A stretch of 64,000 nt of DNA. It comes from Rahnella variigena. Its GTDB lineage: Bacteria; Pseudomonadota; Gammaproteobacteria; Enterobacterales; Enterobacteriaceae. The notes under the pieces are model-generated. The model had not been told where the DNA came from. It did not search any database and was given only the letters and a program-made list of their open reading frames with translations. The first letter of the stretch is position 1. Each line of letters starts with the position of its first letter. Both the position numbers and the translations under genes were made by a program. Below, one piece after another: positions 40,901-50,861 of this stretch. Where the stretch lies: the NCBI RefSeq assembly GCF_003610915.1, contig NZ_NSDJ01000001.1:682001-746000 (forward strand), read 5' to 3'.

Positions 40901-41049
40901 TCTGTATTCACCAGAGTATGAGGCACCGCTGCGACACGCAGCGGGTAGATTGGTAATCCTTTCCGCTGGCAGGCTTTGCAGCCTGAAGGGGTAGAAGTGG
41001 CCTGCTCACTGGCAACCGCGTTCTTCAACATCTGACTTCTGAAATCCAT
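37981..41049 (-). CDS. VasX-like type VI secretion effector candidate (MIX-type N-terminus)
   Basis: 1,022 residues, no signal peptide. The N-terminus has a Cys pair (CKAC) and LRTLRMGYVYVLLDKRIW, then GYQVTAKGFLRQF, resembling the MIX/VasX N-terminal domain (BTH_I2691 family) that marks type VI cargo. A long soluble middle follows. The C-terminal third has several hydrophobic helices (about 665-690 and 715-850, rich in Gly/Ala), as in colicin-like pore formers, and a beta-type end. The start at 41049 (MDFRSQMLK) has better spacing to AAGGGA than the ATG at 41058. The putative immunity genes follow directly. No vgrG, PAAR or secretion gene is in view. Pore formation is inferred. Confidence 0.78.
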   Translation of the reverse strand: MDFRSQMLKNAVASEQATSTPSGCKACQRKGLPIYPLRVAAVPHTLVNTDWRPDVPQQEVELTGSEFKYALRTLRMGYVYVLLDKRIWQGYQVTAKGFLRQFNPFNMPESETVELLSESCAQHGHDVSASFINIDDKKYSEAWLAFSRDPWSKEVLEEYKSERRPVSRFTKISLPELKNNPASIPAALVMDPQLSSMKANVAEFATEYFFNNPKRLTGEPDGGVHGFFPRTDIVKQRILEQKISHFNVEYQCQTVALALNDSVGVIQELNNSRMQIAEARLEYLELPGVFHRHMISEAICQYLDNIKTEVVNNPRQASSGPGIGGGYPRPVPWEKTFSQQTHRLLENYDEPARASFAAEFEERFTSPEKQLAAIDTDLAAWYQAPGWQTIITHDYSPDSSAGSWAAQMLTLAACVQGGAMGKDTLKVWALWLEKADSPAYQGFTGMDTSLLNTVFNYGNYKAAATSDEFGQYLKGAAIQRSWAIRMLAVTGSAARLGKSLAEAPRKGFMWMMQAAMLTAGESVVVLRYQTTFRGLQKHLRHSASLRQAMSQNGPVLRLTGGSMSVVDEIQGMRGKGLDTPLWVEFSAPGTLAKMQSELPGLTEKPFNNPAVLDELHDVYLSELSLAEKGATGPVLKATYAQIAKYGELSRRLVSGDGAGLILGAGLLAMQWFNWRELTERLNNSVGTDKDLVADMAINTLLMMEGFSELSGFAYKLALKKNWVVLSAAEQVPAMVRFGAVLGGIAGIIEGFGTWADGWDAYKTGDTGSIVAYGIGGAALIAGGLISGFYGAQGIFTLTSTVTTGFMGLGPAGWAALLLISGAMLAYVGSELRTKAFEIWLRRTCFGIELKRHGNDIVWHATSLEDLAEALIDYRAIVSGMVADVAFASAFSPTGRTTLEGVIYERIDLRVSMPGWAAGKGGWSVHLARAGDDKVLFSQSVSAPGQADGYQAVEPSGYYKYRLSVDEETVTEGGKERKINSLNLMVSVWAEQSRTAKVTLIANYWPDNTDADYQLSLTVSKQG

Positions 41050-41112
41050 GAATAACATTCCCTTGTTTTTTCATGGTTAATACGCCGAATTATACACGAT
41101 GTAAAACTTAAC

Positions 41113-41964
41113 CTAAATTTCCTCTATGAATGGATTTGAATTGTGATCCTGATCGTAAGCCTGCATCCGCTTTTCCAGCTCCGCTAAGGATCGCAGGCCA
41201 TCTGCCAGCGGCAGGGTTTTATCATTGAAGATTTCCAGCGACCACGGTCCGGTGAAGCCTTTTCGGTTCAGCGTGCTGACGAAATCCACCAAGGGTAAAT
41301 CCCCCTGTCCCGGATAACAGCGGTAACTGCGGCTCCATTGCTGCACGTTCATGTCTTTGTAGGGCGCATCAGCCAGTTGCAGGAAGCTGATTTTATCCAG
41401 CGGCACTTCGTCCAGCCGGTCAAGATTGTCGCCCACGGCGAGAATATGGAAGCTGTCGAGCACAATGCCCAGCGCCGGACTGTTCACCTCACGTACGCGA
41501 TCCCACGCCTGCCGGTAGCGGTTGATGTGTTTGCCCCACGCCAGCGCTTCAAAACCGATGCGGATATCATAAGGCTCCGCCATTTCAGCCAGCGCGGCGA
41601 GATCGGCAATCTGCACCTCCCGCTCCGGCGAGCTTTGCGGATCGGTGTTGCTGCACACCAGTAAATGATCGCAGCCCAGCTCGCGCATCAGGTCAAACTG
41701 ACGGCGCGCGCTGGCGAGTTTTTCGATACGTTTTTCCGCCGGAACGCCTTCGAAATCGCGGAAAGGCTGCAGCAGGAAAATACGTAAGCCGAGGGAATCG
41801 GCGAGATTACGGATAGCCACCGGCTTGACCGGACTTTTAAGCAAATCATCTTCGAATATTTCCACACCATCAAATCCCGCAGCAGCTATCGCCGTGAGCT
41901 TTTCAGGCAAGGTTCCTGGTACTGAAACTGTTGCAATTGAACGTAAACGGGTGGTTGCAGGCAA
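41113..41964 (-). CDS. quiC: 3-dehydroshikimate dehydratase, TIM-barrel type
   Basis: 283 residues. RSIATVSVPGTLPEKLTAIAAAGFDGVEIFEDDLL, FLLQPFRDFEGV, LLVCSNTDPQ, IGFEALAWGKHINRY and LGIVLDSFHIL are strongly characteristic of the QuiC1/AsbF-like enzymes that dehydrate 3-dehydroshikimate to protocatechuate with a divalent metal. It lacks the C-terminal hydroxyphenylpyruvate-dioxygenase-like domain of the longer Pseudomonas form. It diverges from a TetR regulator 110 bases away. Other protocatechuate genes are not in view. Confidence 0.85.
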   Translation of the reverse strand: MPATTRLRSIATVSVPGTLPEKLTAIAAAGFDGVEIFEDDLLKSPVKPVAIRNLADSLGLRIFLLQPFRDFEGVPAEKRIEKLASARRQFDLMRELGCDHLLVCSNTDPQSSPEREVQIADLAALAEMAEPYDIRIGFEALAWGKHINRYRQAWDRVREVNSPALGIVLDSFHILAVGDNLDRLDEVPLDKISFLQLADAPYKDMNVQQWSRSYRCYPGQGDLPLVDFVSTLNRKGFTGPWSLEIFNDKTLPLADGLRSLAELEKRMQAYDQDHNSNPFIEEI

Positions 41965-42074
41965 AATAGCGTCCTTTAAGTCAGGCTTCGATACTTACAG
42001 TAGTGGACCCTCACGCCACGTTCGTCAAGTGCAGAGGCGTTGTATGAACGCGCAGATTGTAACTGAGCGACGCA

Positions 42075-42767
42075 ATGGTTAATCTCTGTGGCGTGAATGT
42101 GGTTAATGATGAGGATAAGACGCTGAGCAGCCAAAGTTCCCCGGCGCCGGGACGTAAAAATGATCCGATAGGACTGAAGCAGCGCATTTTTGACAGCGCT
42201 TTGGCAGAATTCGCAGAATCCGGTCTGATGGGCGCACGCATGGAAAATATCGCTTCCAACGCCAGCACCACGAAACGTATGGTGGTCTATCACTACAAGA
42301 CCAAAGAAGCCTTGTACATGCTGGTGCTGGAGCACGTTTACCGCGGTATCCGTCAGCACGAGCTGGATCTGGATCTCTCGTCATTTCCGCCCGCTGAAGC
42401 TATCGTCAAACTGGTCGAAGCCAGCTTTGATTTCCACGTCTCACATCCGGAATTCATTCGTATTGTTTCAACGGAAAACATGCTGCGCGGCCGGTTTATC
42501 CGTCAGTCCACCAGCATCCGTGAAATCAACAAATCGGCATTAACGCTGCTGGAAGATATTCTCGCGCGCGGCAAGCAAAGCCATCTTTTCAAAGAAGATG
42601 CGCAGGCACGCGACGTTCACCGTCTGATCAGCAGCCTGTGCGTGCACCAGGTTGCCAACCAGTACACGTTCGGCGCATTGTTTGAAAATCCGGATGAAGT
42701 GGATTTACAGACCGCCCATTACCGTCAGCTGGCCGTCATGGTTGCCCTGCGCTACGTGATGAAGTAA
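42075..42767 (+). CDS. TetR-family transcriptional regulator
   Basis: 230 residues. An N-terminal tail, then the TetR helix-turn-helix (residues about 33-80, IFDSALAEFAESGLMGARMENIASNASTTKRMVVYHYKTKEAL) and an all-helical ligand domain. It is divergent from the 3-dehydroshikimate dehydratase, which it probably represses, with an aromatic intermediate as likely ligand (inference). Possible GTG starts at 42093 or 42099 would shorten it by six or eight residues; the ribosome site is weak for all. Confidence 0.85.
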   Translation: MVNLCGVNVVNDEDKTLSSQSSPAPGRKNDPIGLKQRIFDSALAEFAESGLMGARMENIASNASTTKRMVVYHYKTKEALYMLVLEHVYRGIRQHELDLDLSSFPPAEAIVKLVEASFDFHVSHPEFIRIVSTENMLRGRFIRQSTSIREINKSALTLLEDILARGKQSHLFKEDAQARDVHRLISSLCVHQVANQYTFGALFENPDEVDLQTAHYRQLAVMVALRYVMK

Positions 42768-42802
42768 TTGTGCTGATCGGACGCTGTTATAGAGCGGATA
42801 TC

Positions 42803-42830
42803 AAAAAGGCCTCGTAAGAGGCCTTTTTTT
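42803..42830. terminator. Bidirectional terminator between tetR and phoU
   Basis: AAAAAGGCCTC-GTAA-GAGGCCTTTTTTT: perfect stem with U-runs on both strands, serving the convergent tetR and pst-phoU transcripts. Confidence 0.93.
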
Positions 42831-42852
42831 GTCGGGCAATATCAGCCAGCGA

Positions 42853-43584
42853 TTATTCTTTCGGCGCGTCTTTGCCGTCTGTCAGCAGTTTGTCCAGCGC
42901 ATCGCCGCCCACGTGACGGAAATCCTGACCCTTCACGAAGTAGAAAATGAATTCGCAGATGTTCTGGCAACGGTCGCCGATACGCTCAATGGAACGGGCG
43001 CAGAACAGCGCAGTCAGCACGCTCGGGATAGTGCGCGGATCTTCCATCATGTAGGTCATCAGCTGGCGCACAATGCCTTCATATTCCTGATCCACTTTCT
43101 TGTCTTCACGGTAAATACGTACCGCTTCGTCAAGATCCATACGCGCAAACGCATCCAGCACATCATGCAGCATTTCTACGGTGTGGCGACCCAGAGATTC
43201 CAGGCTGACCAGCAGCGGCTGATGCAGATGCGAGAATTTTTCCAGCGCTGTGCGGCAGATTTTATCTGCCACGTCACCGATACGTTCGAGTTCAGAAATG
43301 GTTTTGATGATCGCCATCACCAGACGCAAATCGCTGGCGGTCGGCTGGCGCTTGGCAATAATGCGCACACAGGCTTCGTCGATCGCCACTTCCATCAGGT
43401 TAACTTTGTCATCACCTTTGATGACGCGTTGCGCCAGTTCGGCATCCTGATTGTGCATCGCCGTAATGGCATCAGTCAGTTGTTGCTCGACCAGCCCGCC
43501 CATTGCCAGAACCTGCGTGCGGATGTGTTCAAGCTCGGCGTTGAACTGGCCGGAAATGTGTTTGTTTAAGTTCAGGTTGTCCAT
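42853..43584 (-). CDS. phoU: Phosphate-signalling regulator PhoU
   Basis: 243 residues, two similar three-helix bundles with PhoU metal-cluster motifs ([13 protein letters not shown] and [18 protein letters not shown], each E-x-x-x-D type). It links the Pst transporter to the PhoR/PhoB two-component system and prevents phosphate toxicity. It is the last gene of pstSCAB-phoU, ten bases after pstB, and shares the operon terminator. Confidence 0.97.
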   Translation of the reverse strand: MDNLNLNKHISGQFNAELEHIRTQVLAMGGLVEQQLTDAITAMHNQDAELAQRVIKGDDKVNLMEVAIDEACVRIIAKRQPTASDLRLVMAIIKTISELERIGDVADKICRTALEKFSHLHQPLLVSLESLGRHTVEMLHDVLDAFARMDLDEAVRIYREDKKVDQEYEGIVRQLMTYMMEDPRTIPSVLTALFCARSIERIGDRCQNICEFIFYFVKGQDFRHVGGDALDKLLTDGKDAPKE

Positions 43585-43594
43585 TGTTCTTACC

Positions 43595-44461
<867 letters not shown>

Positions 44462-45349
44462 TTATTGCTTTTTCGGCGCGAAAATCACACGCGCCAGAAT
44501 GTTCAGCAGCAGCACGCACACCGTAATCAGCAGCACGCCCGCCCAGGCCAGTTGTTGCCACTCGCCAAACGGGCTCATCGCAAACTTAAAGATAGTCACC
44601 GGCAGGTTGGCAATCGGCTGCATCATGTCAGTGCTCCAGAACTGGTTGGAGAGTGACGTGAACAGCAGCGGCGCGGTTTCACCGGCAATACGGGCAATCG
44701 CCAGCAAAATACCGGTGATAATGCCGGAAACAGACGCTTTCAGCGTGATGGCCGAAATCATTTTCCATTTCGGCGTACCCAGCGCGTAAGCCGCTTCACG
44801 CAGGCTGTCGGGCACCAGTTTCAGCATGTTTTCCGTGGTACGGATAACAATCGGGATTTGTAACAACGCCAGCGCCAGAACGCCCGCCCACCCAGAGAAG
44901 TGACCCATTTTTGCCACCATAATGGTGTACACAAACAGGCCGACAACGATGGATGGCGCAGAAAGCAAAATGTCGTTGATGAAGCGAATGAATTCAGCGA
45001 GCCAGGATTTGCGACCATATTCGGCCAGATAAATCCCCGCCATTACGCCCAGCGGCGTACCGATGACCGTCGCCCATAAAATCAGTAATCCGCTGCCCGC
45101 AATGGCATTCGCCAGACCGCCGCCCGCCGTGTTCGGTGGTGGCGTGTTTTGCGTGAACAGCGCCAGCGACATCCCGTCCACACCTTTGACGATGGTGGTA
45201 AACAGGATCCAGACCAGCCAGAACAGACCAAAAGCCATGGTCATCATCGAGACCATCAGCGCGATACGGTTTTTCTGACGGCGCCATGCCTGACGTTTAC
45301 GGCGTGATTCCAGTAATGCTGCGTTACTTTGCATGTCGAGTGTCGTCAT
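44462..45349 (-). CDS. pstA: Phosphate ABC transporter permease PstA
   Basis: 295 residues with six membrane helices. The ABC permease EAA-type loop is near [20 protein letters not shown]. It forms the phosphate channel with PstC in the inner membrane. It starts one base after the pstC stop, so translation is coupled. [28 protein letters not shown] is a typical positively charged cytoplasmic N-terminus. Confidence 0.97.
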   Translation of the reverse strand: MTTLDMQSNAALLESRRKRQAWRRQKNRIALMVSMMTMAFGLFWLVWILFTTIVKGVDGMSLALFTQNTPPPNTAGGGLANAIAGSGLLILWATVIGTPLGVMAGIYLAEYGRKSWLAEFIRFINDILLSAPSIVVGLFVYTIMVAKMGHFSGWAGVLALALLQIPIVIRTTENMLKLVPDSLREAAYALGTPKWKMISAITLKASVSGIITGILLAIARIAGETAPLLFTSLSNQFWSTDMMQPIANLPVTIFKFAMSPFGEWQQLAWAGVLLITVCVLLLNILARVIFAPKKQ

Positions 45350-45350
45350 C

Positions 45351-46307
45351 TTAACGGCCCTCTTTCTTAGCCAGACGCAGGATCATCACTTTCGACAGCG
45401 CCAGGACAATAAAGGTGATAACAAACAAGATCAGCCCCAGTTCCATCAGCGCGGCAGTGTGCAGGCCGGCTTCCGCTTCGGCAAATTCGTTTGCCAGTGC
45501 GGAGGTAATACTGTTGCCCGGCGCATAAAGTGAGGCGCTGTCGAGCTGGTAGGTGTTACCGATAATAAAGGTCACTGCCATGGTTTCGCCCAGTGCGCGT
45601 CCCAGACCTAACATCACGCCACCGATAACGCCGTTTTTGGTGAAAGGCAACACGATGCGCCAGATCACTTCCCACGTGGTGCAACCAATGCCGTAAGCAG
45701 ATTCTTTCATCATCACCGGCGTTTGCTCGAACACGTCACGCATGACGGAGGCAATGTACGGGATGATCATAATGGCGAGAATGACGCCCGCCGCCAGAAT
45801 ACCGATACCAAAACCCGGGCCGGCGAACAGTGCGCCAACAATCGGGATACCGGAAAGTACATCACCCACAGGCGTCTGGAAGTACTGCGCAAACAGTGGG
45901 GCGAAAACAAACAGCCCCCACATGCCATAAACAATGCTGGGGATCGCCGCCAGCAGTTCGATAGCAATACCCAGCGGGCGTTTCATCCAGTTCGGCGCCA
46001 GCTCAGTGAGGAATAATGCGATACCAAAGCTGACAGGAACTGCAATCAGCAAGGCAATAATGGAGGTCACGACCGTGCCGTAAATCGGCACCAGTGCGCC
46101 GAATTGTTCGTTCGGAGCATCCCAGATTTTCGTCCACAGGAAGGATAAACCAAACTTTTCGATGCTCGGCAGGGAAGCAATAAACAGCGAGACGATAATG
46201 CCGCCCAGCATGAATAGCACAATCAGCGCAGCCAGTTTGACCAGAGCGCCGAAGATGATGTCACCGTTTTTGCTGGGTGCCTTGATAGCCGGCTTGTATT
46301 CAGCCAT
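45351..46307 (-). CDS. pstC: Phosphate ABC transporter permease PstC
   Basis: 318 residues, six membrane helices and a periplasmic loop. [22 protein letters not shown] is the EAA-type contact to PstB, and [17 protein letters not shown] is conserved. It pairs with PstA. It is preceded by a 191-base spacer from pstS carrying two palindromes, which probably lets the cell make more PstS than the membrane parts. Confidence 0.97.
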   Translation of the reverse strand: MAEYKPAIKAPSKNGDIIFGALVKLAALIVLFMLGGIIVSLFIASLPSIEKFGLSFLWTKIWDAPNEQFGALVPIYGTVVTSIIALLIAVPVSFGIALFLTELAPNWMKRPLGIAIELLAAIPSIVYGMWGLFVFAPLFAQYFQTPVGDVLSGIPIVGALFAGPGFGIGILAAGVILAIMIIPYIASVMRDVFEQTPVMMKESAYGIGCTTWEVIWRIVLPFTKNGVIGGVMLGLGRALGETMAVTFIIGNTYQLDSASLYAPGNSITSALANEFAEAEAGLHTAALMELGLILFVITFIVLALSKVMILRLAKKEGR

Positions 46308-46332
46308 ACCACTCTCTTTTAATTCAGATTTA

Positions 46333-46358
46333 ATTCCCTCCCCGGCCGGAGAGGGAAT
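46333..46358 (-). promoter_or_regulatory. Hairpin before pstC
   Basis: ATTCCCTC and GAGGGAAT form a stem around CCCGGCCGGA (itself palindromic CCGG) within the leader of pstC, close to its start. A stabilising or attenuating structure in the pstS-pstC spacer is likely. Confidence 0.5.
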
Positions 46359-46372
46359 GAAGCAGAGTTACT

Positions 46373-46496
46373 ATACCCAAAATAATTGGAGTTGCACCAA
46401 GCCAGCTGCAAGTGAATCCCGGTGAGCTTACTCAGGTAAGTGATTCGGGTGAACGAGCGCAGCTAACGCCGGTGCAGCTTCAGGTATGACGGGTAT
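46373..46496. repeat. 124-base palindromic dispersed repeat between pstS and pstC
   Basis: Begins ATACCCAAAATAATTGGAGT and ends CAGGTATGACGGGTAT. The two ends are imperfect inverted repeats (ATACCC and GTTGCACC/GGTGCAGC shared), with a central hairpin CTTACTCAGGTAAG. I recognise this as a common non-coding intergenic repeat of Yersinia/Serratia/Photorhabdus-type genomes, possibly related to the Yersinia palindromic elements. It lies in the transcribed spacer three bases from the pstS stop, so it can fold in the mRNA and protect or end the pstS message. Confidence 0.75.
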
Positions 46497-46498
46497 TC

Positions 46499-47539
46499 CT
46501 AGTACAGTGCTTTGCCGCTGCTGTCTTTAACGTTGGTTTTCCATGCTGCACGGATCTGCTCAACCACTGATTCAGGCAGAGCTGCGTAATCCAGATCGGT
46601 CGTCAGCTTGTTGCCGTTTTTGTAAGCCCAGTCGAAGAACTTCAGCACTTCAGTGCCTTTCGCTGCGTCTTGCTGATCTTTGTAAATCAGAATGAAGGTG
46701 GTGGAGCTGATTGGCCACGCATTGTCACCTTTCTGATTAGTCAGGTCCTGAGCGAAGGTTTTGCTCCAGTCAGCGCCTTTAGCCGCTGCGCTGAAGGATT
46801 CTTCCGTCGGGCTGATCGCTTTACCGTCAGCATCAACCAGCTTGGTGTAAGCCAGGTTGTTTTGCTTGGCGTAAGCATATTCTACATAACCGATTGAACC
46901 AGGCAGACGCTGAACAAAGGCTGCAACGCCGTCGTTACCTTTACCGCCGAGACCCGTTGGCCAGTTCACAGTAGAACCAGAACCGATTTTGTCTTTCCAC
47001 TCGCTGTTTACTTTCGCCAGGTAGCTGGTGAAGACATAAGAGGTACCGGAACCGTCAGCACGGCGAACGACCGCGATGTTGGTGTCTGGCAGTTTCACGC
47101 CCGGGTTCAGCTTGGTGATCGCCGCGTCGTTCCACTTTTTGATTTTGCCGAGGTAGATATCACCCAGCGTTGCGCCGTCCAGCGTCAGCTGACCGGATTT
47201 GATCCCCGGGATGTTAACAGCCAGTACCACGCCACCGATCACGGTAGGGAACTGGAACAGGCCGTTTTTGGCCAGATCTTCGTCTTTCATCGGGGCATCA
47301 GATGCGCCGAAGTCTACGGTCTTGGCGATGATTTGTTTTACGCCGCCGGAAGAACCGATGCCCTGATAGTTAACCTGAGTACCGGTTTCTTTCTGATATG
47401 CGTCAGCCCACTTAGCGTAAACAGGAGCTGGGAAGGTACCGCCAGCGCCAGTCAGGTTAGTGGCAGCGAAAGCAGACATTGCTGTGAGGGAGAAAGTCGC
47501 TGCTACAAGACCGGCGACGGTGTTACGCATCAATTTCAT
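46499..47539 (-). CDS. pstS: Phosphate-binding periplasmic protein PstS
   Basis: 346 residues. A signal peptide ([25 protein letters not shown]) should be cut after residue 25. Mature blocks [29 protein letters not shown] and [17 protein letters not shown] bind phosphate. It captures phosphate for PstCAB and is the first gene of the operon. Two PhoB boxes lie upstream, so strong induction in phosphate starvation is expected. Preceded by CCAGGAG. Confidence 0.97.
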   Translation of the reverse strand: MKLMRNTVAGLVAATFSLTAMSAFAATNLTGAGGTFPAPVYAKWADAYQKETGTQVNYQGIGSSGGVKQIIAKTVDFGASDAPMKDEDLAKNGLFQFPTVIGGVVLAVNIPGIKSGQLTLDGATLGDIYLGKIKKWNDAAITKLNPGVKLPDTNIAVVRRADGSGTSYVFTSYLAKVNSEWKDKIGSGSTVNWPTGLGGKGNDGVAAFVQRLPGSIGYVEYAYAKQNNLAYTKLVDADGKAISPTEESFSAAAKGADWSKTFAQDLTNQKGDNAWPISSTTFILIYKDQQDAAKGTEVLKFFDWAYKNGNKLTTDLDYAALPESVVEQIRAAWKTNVKDSSGKALY

Positions 47540-47613
47540 GTTCCACTCCTGGTGGTTTTAAACTTCCCGACTGATGTCGACGTTAATTAAAGTGTTTGGC
47601 ACAGGAGGAAAAT

Positions 47614-47664
47614 AGGACAGTTTAGTGACAGTAAAATGTACGTTATGTGACAGTTTCATGACAC
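47614..47664 (-). promoter_or_regulatory. Two PhoB boxes upstream of pstS
   Basis: On the - strand GTGTCATGAAACTGTCAC (47647-47664) and CTGTCACTAAACTGTCCT (47614-47631) both match the CTGTCATAWAWCTGTMA pattern with its two CTGT repeats 11 bases apart. They lie 75-125 bases before pstS and imply activation by phosphorylated PhoB. Confidence 0.87.
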
Positions 47665-47755
47665 TGGTCACAATTCGAACCATACGGGCAAAATGCGGGG
47701 GTTTTAAGCGGGAAATGCCGGTTGTGACACCGGCAGATGACAAAAAGCGGGCAAA

Positions 47756-48640
47756 TTATCGCCCTTTCTTCTTACGTCCGGGCTGCGCAAAACGCTTACG
47801 GGAGCCTGAATTACCCTCCGGTTTTTCGGTATTTTTCGGTTTTGTGACAGCGGGTTTTGCAGCAGTGGGTTTCTTAGCCTGAGCAGTTTTTGCCTGCGCT
47901 TTTTTCGCCGGTTTATCTTCAGACGACGAATTTTCAATCAGTTTAAATAACTCAATCAGTTCATCATCGGTCAGGTCGCGCCATTCGCCCAGCGGCAATC
48001 CTTTCAGATTGATGTTCATGATGCGCACGCGTTCGAGCTTAGTGACTTCAAAACCAAAGTGCTTGGTCATACGGCGGATCTGGCGGTTAAGCCCCTGAAC
48101 CAGCGTAATACGAAACACCATCGGCGCTTCTTTCTTCACTTTGCACTTTTTGGTCACGGTACCGAGCATCGGCACGCCCGCGCCCATACCGGCAATAAAC
48201 TCGTCTGTGATCGGCTTGTTGACGGTCACAATGTATTCTTTTTCGTGGTCGTTACCGGCACGCAGGATTTTGTTGACCAGATCACCGTGATTGGTCAGTA
48301 AAATCAGGCCCTGGGAATCTTTATCCAGACGGCCAATCGGGAAGACGCGTTTGCTGTGGTTAACGAAATCACGGATGTTGTCCCGCTCACCTTCTTCCAT
48401 CGTGGTGATGATGCCGACAGGTTTGTTCAGCGCGATCAGTACCAGATCTTCTTCATCACGCGGCTCGATAACCTGACCATTCACTTTCACCACATCGCCG
48501 GCAAATACCTGAGCCCCTACCGCGGCACGCCTGCCGTTAATAAAAACATTTCCCTGTTCGATGTAACGATCGGCATCGCGGCGCGAGCAAATTCCGCTCT
48601 CGCTGATGTATTTGTTAAGACGAATGGAGTCGGTCTGCAT
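47756..48640 (-). CDS. rluF: 23S rRNA pseudouridine(2604) synthase RluF
   Basis: 294 residues. An S4 RNA-binding domain ([24 protein letters not shown]), then the RsuA-type catalytic domain with [10 protein letters not shown] holding the catalytic Asp, LNRQIRRM, and a Lys/Ala-rich tail ending GRKKKGR as in Escherichia RluF. It makes pseudouridine at U2604 of 23S rRNA and can act on a tRNA-Tyr. [10 protein letters not shown] at 48640 is chosen over a start four codons upstream. In Escherichia rluF is elsewhere; here it sits between glmS and pstS. Confidence 0.92.
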   Translation of the reverse strand: MQTDSIRLNKYISESGICSRRDADRYIEQGNVFINGRRAAVGAQVFAGDVVKVNGQVIEPRDEEDLVLIALNKPVGIITTMEEGERDNIRDFVNHSKRVFPIGRLDKDSQGLILLTNHGDLVNKILRAGNDHEKEYIVTVNKPITDEFIAGMGAGVPMLGTVTKKCKVKKEAPMVFRITLVQGLNRQIRRMTKHFGFEVTKLERVRIMNINLKGLPLGEWRDLTDDELIELFKLIENSSSEDKPAKKAQAKTAQAKKPTAAKPAVTKPKNTEKPEGNSGSRKRFAQPGRKKKGR

Positions 48641-48752
48641 TGAGCAAAGCACCTTCAGAAAAACGCGAACTATACCTTATCCGGCGCGGGTTACGAAGTC
48701 TGAGAGAAGAAAATCGTGACCGTTTACTGAGAAAGAGACAAACCGGAAACAA

Positions 48753-48777
48753 TAAAAAAGCGCCCCGAAAGGCGCTC
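48753..48777 (-). terminator. Rho-independent terminator of glmS
   Basis: On the - strand GAGCGCC-TTTC-GGGGCGC is followed by TTTTTTATT, 30 bases after the glmS stop. Confidence 0.88.
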
Positions 48778-48805
48778 AGAGAATCAGCGACTGAACCGGT
48801 CGATT

Positions 48806-50635
48806 TTATTCGACGGTCACAGACTTCGCCAGGTTACGTGGCTGGTCAACGTCGGTGCCTTTAATCAGCGCAACGTAGTAGGACAGCAACTGTAATGGCA
48901 CGGTGTAGAAAATCGGTGCGACGATTTCTTCAACGTGTGGCAGCTGGATAATTTTCATCCCTTCGCTGTCAGTGAAACCGGCGTCCTGATCGGCGAAGAC
49001 ATACAGCAGCCCGCCACGGGCGCGCACTTCTTCGATATTCGATTTCAGTTTTTCCAGCAATTCGTTATTAGGTGCAACGACGATCACCGGCATATCCGCG
49101 TCAATCAGCGCCAGCGGGCCATGTTTCAGCTCGCCCGCCGCATAAGCTTCTGCGTGAATATAGGAAATCTCTTTCAGCTTCAGTGCACCTTCCATCGCGA
49201 TCGGATACTGATCGCCGCGACCGAGGAACAGGGCGTGATGCTTGTCAGAGAAACCTTCAGCCAGAGATTCGATGGTTTTATCCAGCGACAGCATTTGTTC
49301 GATACGCGCAGGCAACGCCTGGAGCGCGTGAACAATGTCATGCTCAACTTGCGGGCTCATCCCTTTCAGACGGCCCATGCGAGCCACCAGCATCAGCAGA
49401 ACGGTCAGCTGCGTGGTGAACGCTTTAGTAGAGGCCACGCCAATTTCGGTTCCGGCTTTAGTCATCAGCGCCAGATCGGATTCACGTACCAGAGAAGAAC
49501 CGGCCACGTTACAGACCGCCAGAGAACCGAGATAACCCAGCTCTTTGGACAGACGCAGCGCTGCCAGCGTATCAGCCGTTTCACCAGACTGAGAAAGCGT
49601 GATGATAAGGCTGCCCGGACGAACAGCGGATTTGCGATAGCGGAATTCTGACGCGATTTCGACATCACATGGCATACCGGCCAGAGATTCGAACCAGTAA
49701 CGAGCCACCATGCCGGAGTTGTAAGACGTCCCGCAGGCGATGATCTGCACGTGCTGAACACACGATAAGATCTCGTCAGCTTTTTCGCCCAGCTCGCTCA
49801 GATTCACTTCGCCGTGACTGAAACGCCCTTCGAGGGTGTTTTTAATGGCCAGCGGCTGTTCGTAAATCTCTTTTTGCATGTAGTGACGGTAAACGCCTTT
49901 GTCACCGGCGTCGTACTGTACTTTGGATTCGATTTCTTCACGCTCAACGGCATGACCATTTTTGTCATAAACGCTGACAGAACGGCGCTTAACCTCAGCA
50001 ACATCACCTTCTTCCAGGAACAGGAAACGGCGGGTAACAGGTAACAGCGCCAGCTGGTCGGAAGCGATGAAGTTTTCACCCACGCCACGGCCAATAACCA
50101 GCGGGCTACCGGAACGGGCGGCGACCAGAACAGACGGGTCGCGGCGGTCCATCACTACCGTACCGTACGCGCCACGCAGTTGCGGGATAACACGCTGAAC
50201 GACTTCAAGCAGCGTGCCGCCCTGAAGTTGTTCCCAATGCACCAGATGCGCGATCACTTCGGTATCCGTTTCAGAATCAAAACGGTAGCCGCGTTCAATC
50301 AGTAATTCACGCAGAGGTTCGTGGTTTTCGATAATACCGTTATGCACTACCGCAATGTAATCAGACACATGCGGGTGGGCATTGGCTTCAGAAGGCTCGC
50401 CATGTGTTGCCCAGCGGGTGTGAGCAATACCGGTACCGCCGTGCAACGGATGTTCATCCAGCGCATCAGCCAGCATCTGGACTTTGCCCAGACGACGCAG
50501 ACGTCCCATTTTCCCGTCGGCATCAATCACAGCCAGACCGGCTGAGTCATAACCGCGGTATTCGAGACGGCGTAAACCTTCCAACAAAATTTCAGCAATA
50601 TCGCGTTGCGCCACAGCGCCTACAATTCCACACAT
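48806..50635 (-). CDS. glmS: Glucosamine-6-phosphate synthase (isomerizing)
   Basis: 609 residues, the Escherichia length. Cys2 ([12 protein letters not shown]) is the N-terminal glutaminase nucleophile; the C-terminal half has two SIS domains ([29 protein letters not shown]) and ends NLAKSVTVE. It makes glucosamine-6-phosphate from fructose-6-phosphate and glutamine, the first step to UDP-GlcNAc, which glmU completes. In Escherichia the glmS mRNA is activated by the GlmZ small RNA; the leader hairpin at 50653-50670 could be part of that control. Confidence 0.97.
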   Translation of the reverse strand: MCGIVGAVAQRDIAEILLEGLRRLEYRGYDSAGLAVIDADGKMGRLRRLGKVQMLADALDEHPLHGGTGIAHTRWATHGEPSEANAHPHVSDYIAVVHNGIIENHEPLRELLIERGYRFDSETDTEVIAHLVHWEQLQGGTLLEVVQRVIPQLRGAYGTVVMDRRDPSVLVAARSGSPLVIGRGVGENFIASDQLALLPVTRRFLFLEEGDVAEVKRRSVSVYDKNGHAVEREEIESKVQYDAGDKGVYRHYMQKEIYEQPLAIKNTLEGRFSHGEVNLSELGEKADEILSCVQHVQIIACGTSYNSGMVARYWFESLAGMPCDVEIASEFRYRKSAVRPGSLIITLSQSGETADTLAALRLSKELGYLGSLAVCNVAGSSLVRESDLALMTKAGTEIGVASTKAFTTQLTVLLMLVARMGRLKGMSPQVEHDIVHALQALPARIEQMLSLDKTIESLAEGFSDKHHALFLGRGDQYPIAMEGALKLKEISYIHAEAYAAGELKHGPLALIDADMPVIVVAPNNELLEKLKSNIEEVRARGGLLYVFADQDAGFTDSEGMKIIQLPHVEEIVAPIFYTVPLQLLSYYVALIKGTDVDQPRNLAKSVTVE

Positions 50636-50652
50636 CAGTTTTATTCCTATAG

Positions 50653-50674
50653 AAGGTCTTTCGGGACCTTTTTT
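50653..50674. promoter_or_regulatory. Hairpin in the glmS leader
   Basis: AAGGTC and GACCTT pair 18-35 bases before the glmS start. On the - strand it is part of the mRNA leader, next to the AUAGGAAUAA ribosome site. On the + strand it is followed by TTTTTT and would act as a terminator for any antisense transcript. Confidence 0.55.
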
Positions 50675-50689
50675 GATGCCTGACCTGAT

Positions 50690-50698
50690 TTATCCACA
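50690..50698 (+). promoter_or_regulatory. Consensus DnaA box in the glmU-glmS spacer
   Basis: TTATCCACA, exact consensus, 55 bases upstream of glmS and inside its leader. It could be a chance match or a DnaA-titrating/regulatory site. Confidence 0.45.
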
Positions 50699-50817
50699 AG
50701 CCCCGTTTTCCGGTGTACTTGCGGTTCCCCGAGCCTTGTAGAGAGTTGGGGATTATTATGTTTTGGGCTGAATTTCGAAGAAAACGCAGACCAAAACACA
50801 ATGAGATAAACAAACAT

Positions 50818-50839
50818 CAGGCGCAGAGAACTGCGCCTG
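50818..50839 (-). terminator. Hairpin at the end of glmU
   Basis: CAGGCGCAG and CTGCGCCTG pair tightly around GAA; the - strand continues ATGTTTGTTT, a modest U-run. It may partly terminate or protect the processed glmU end. Confidence 0.6.
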
Positions 50840-50861
50840 AATGCTTAAATCTCAGAATAGC

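Noticed and set aside
48640..48864. 74-codon + strand frame between rluF and glmS
   Set aside because: It crosses the glmS terminator and the end of glmS; basic composition comes from the A-rich hairpin region.
50636..50861. glmS ribozyme-riboswitch
   Set aside because: That ribozyme belongs to Gram-positive bacteria; no pseudoknotted core is visible and enterobacteria use small RNAs instead.
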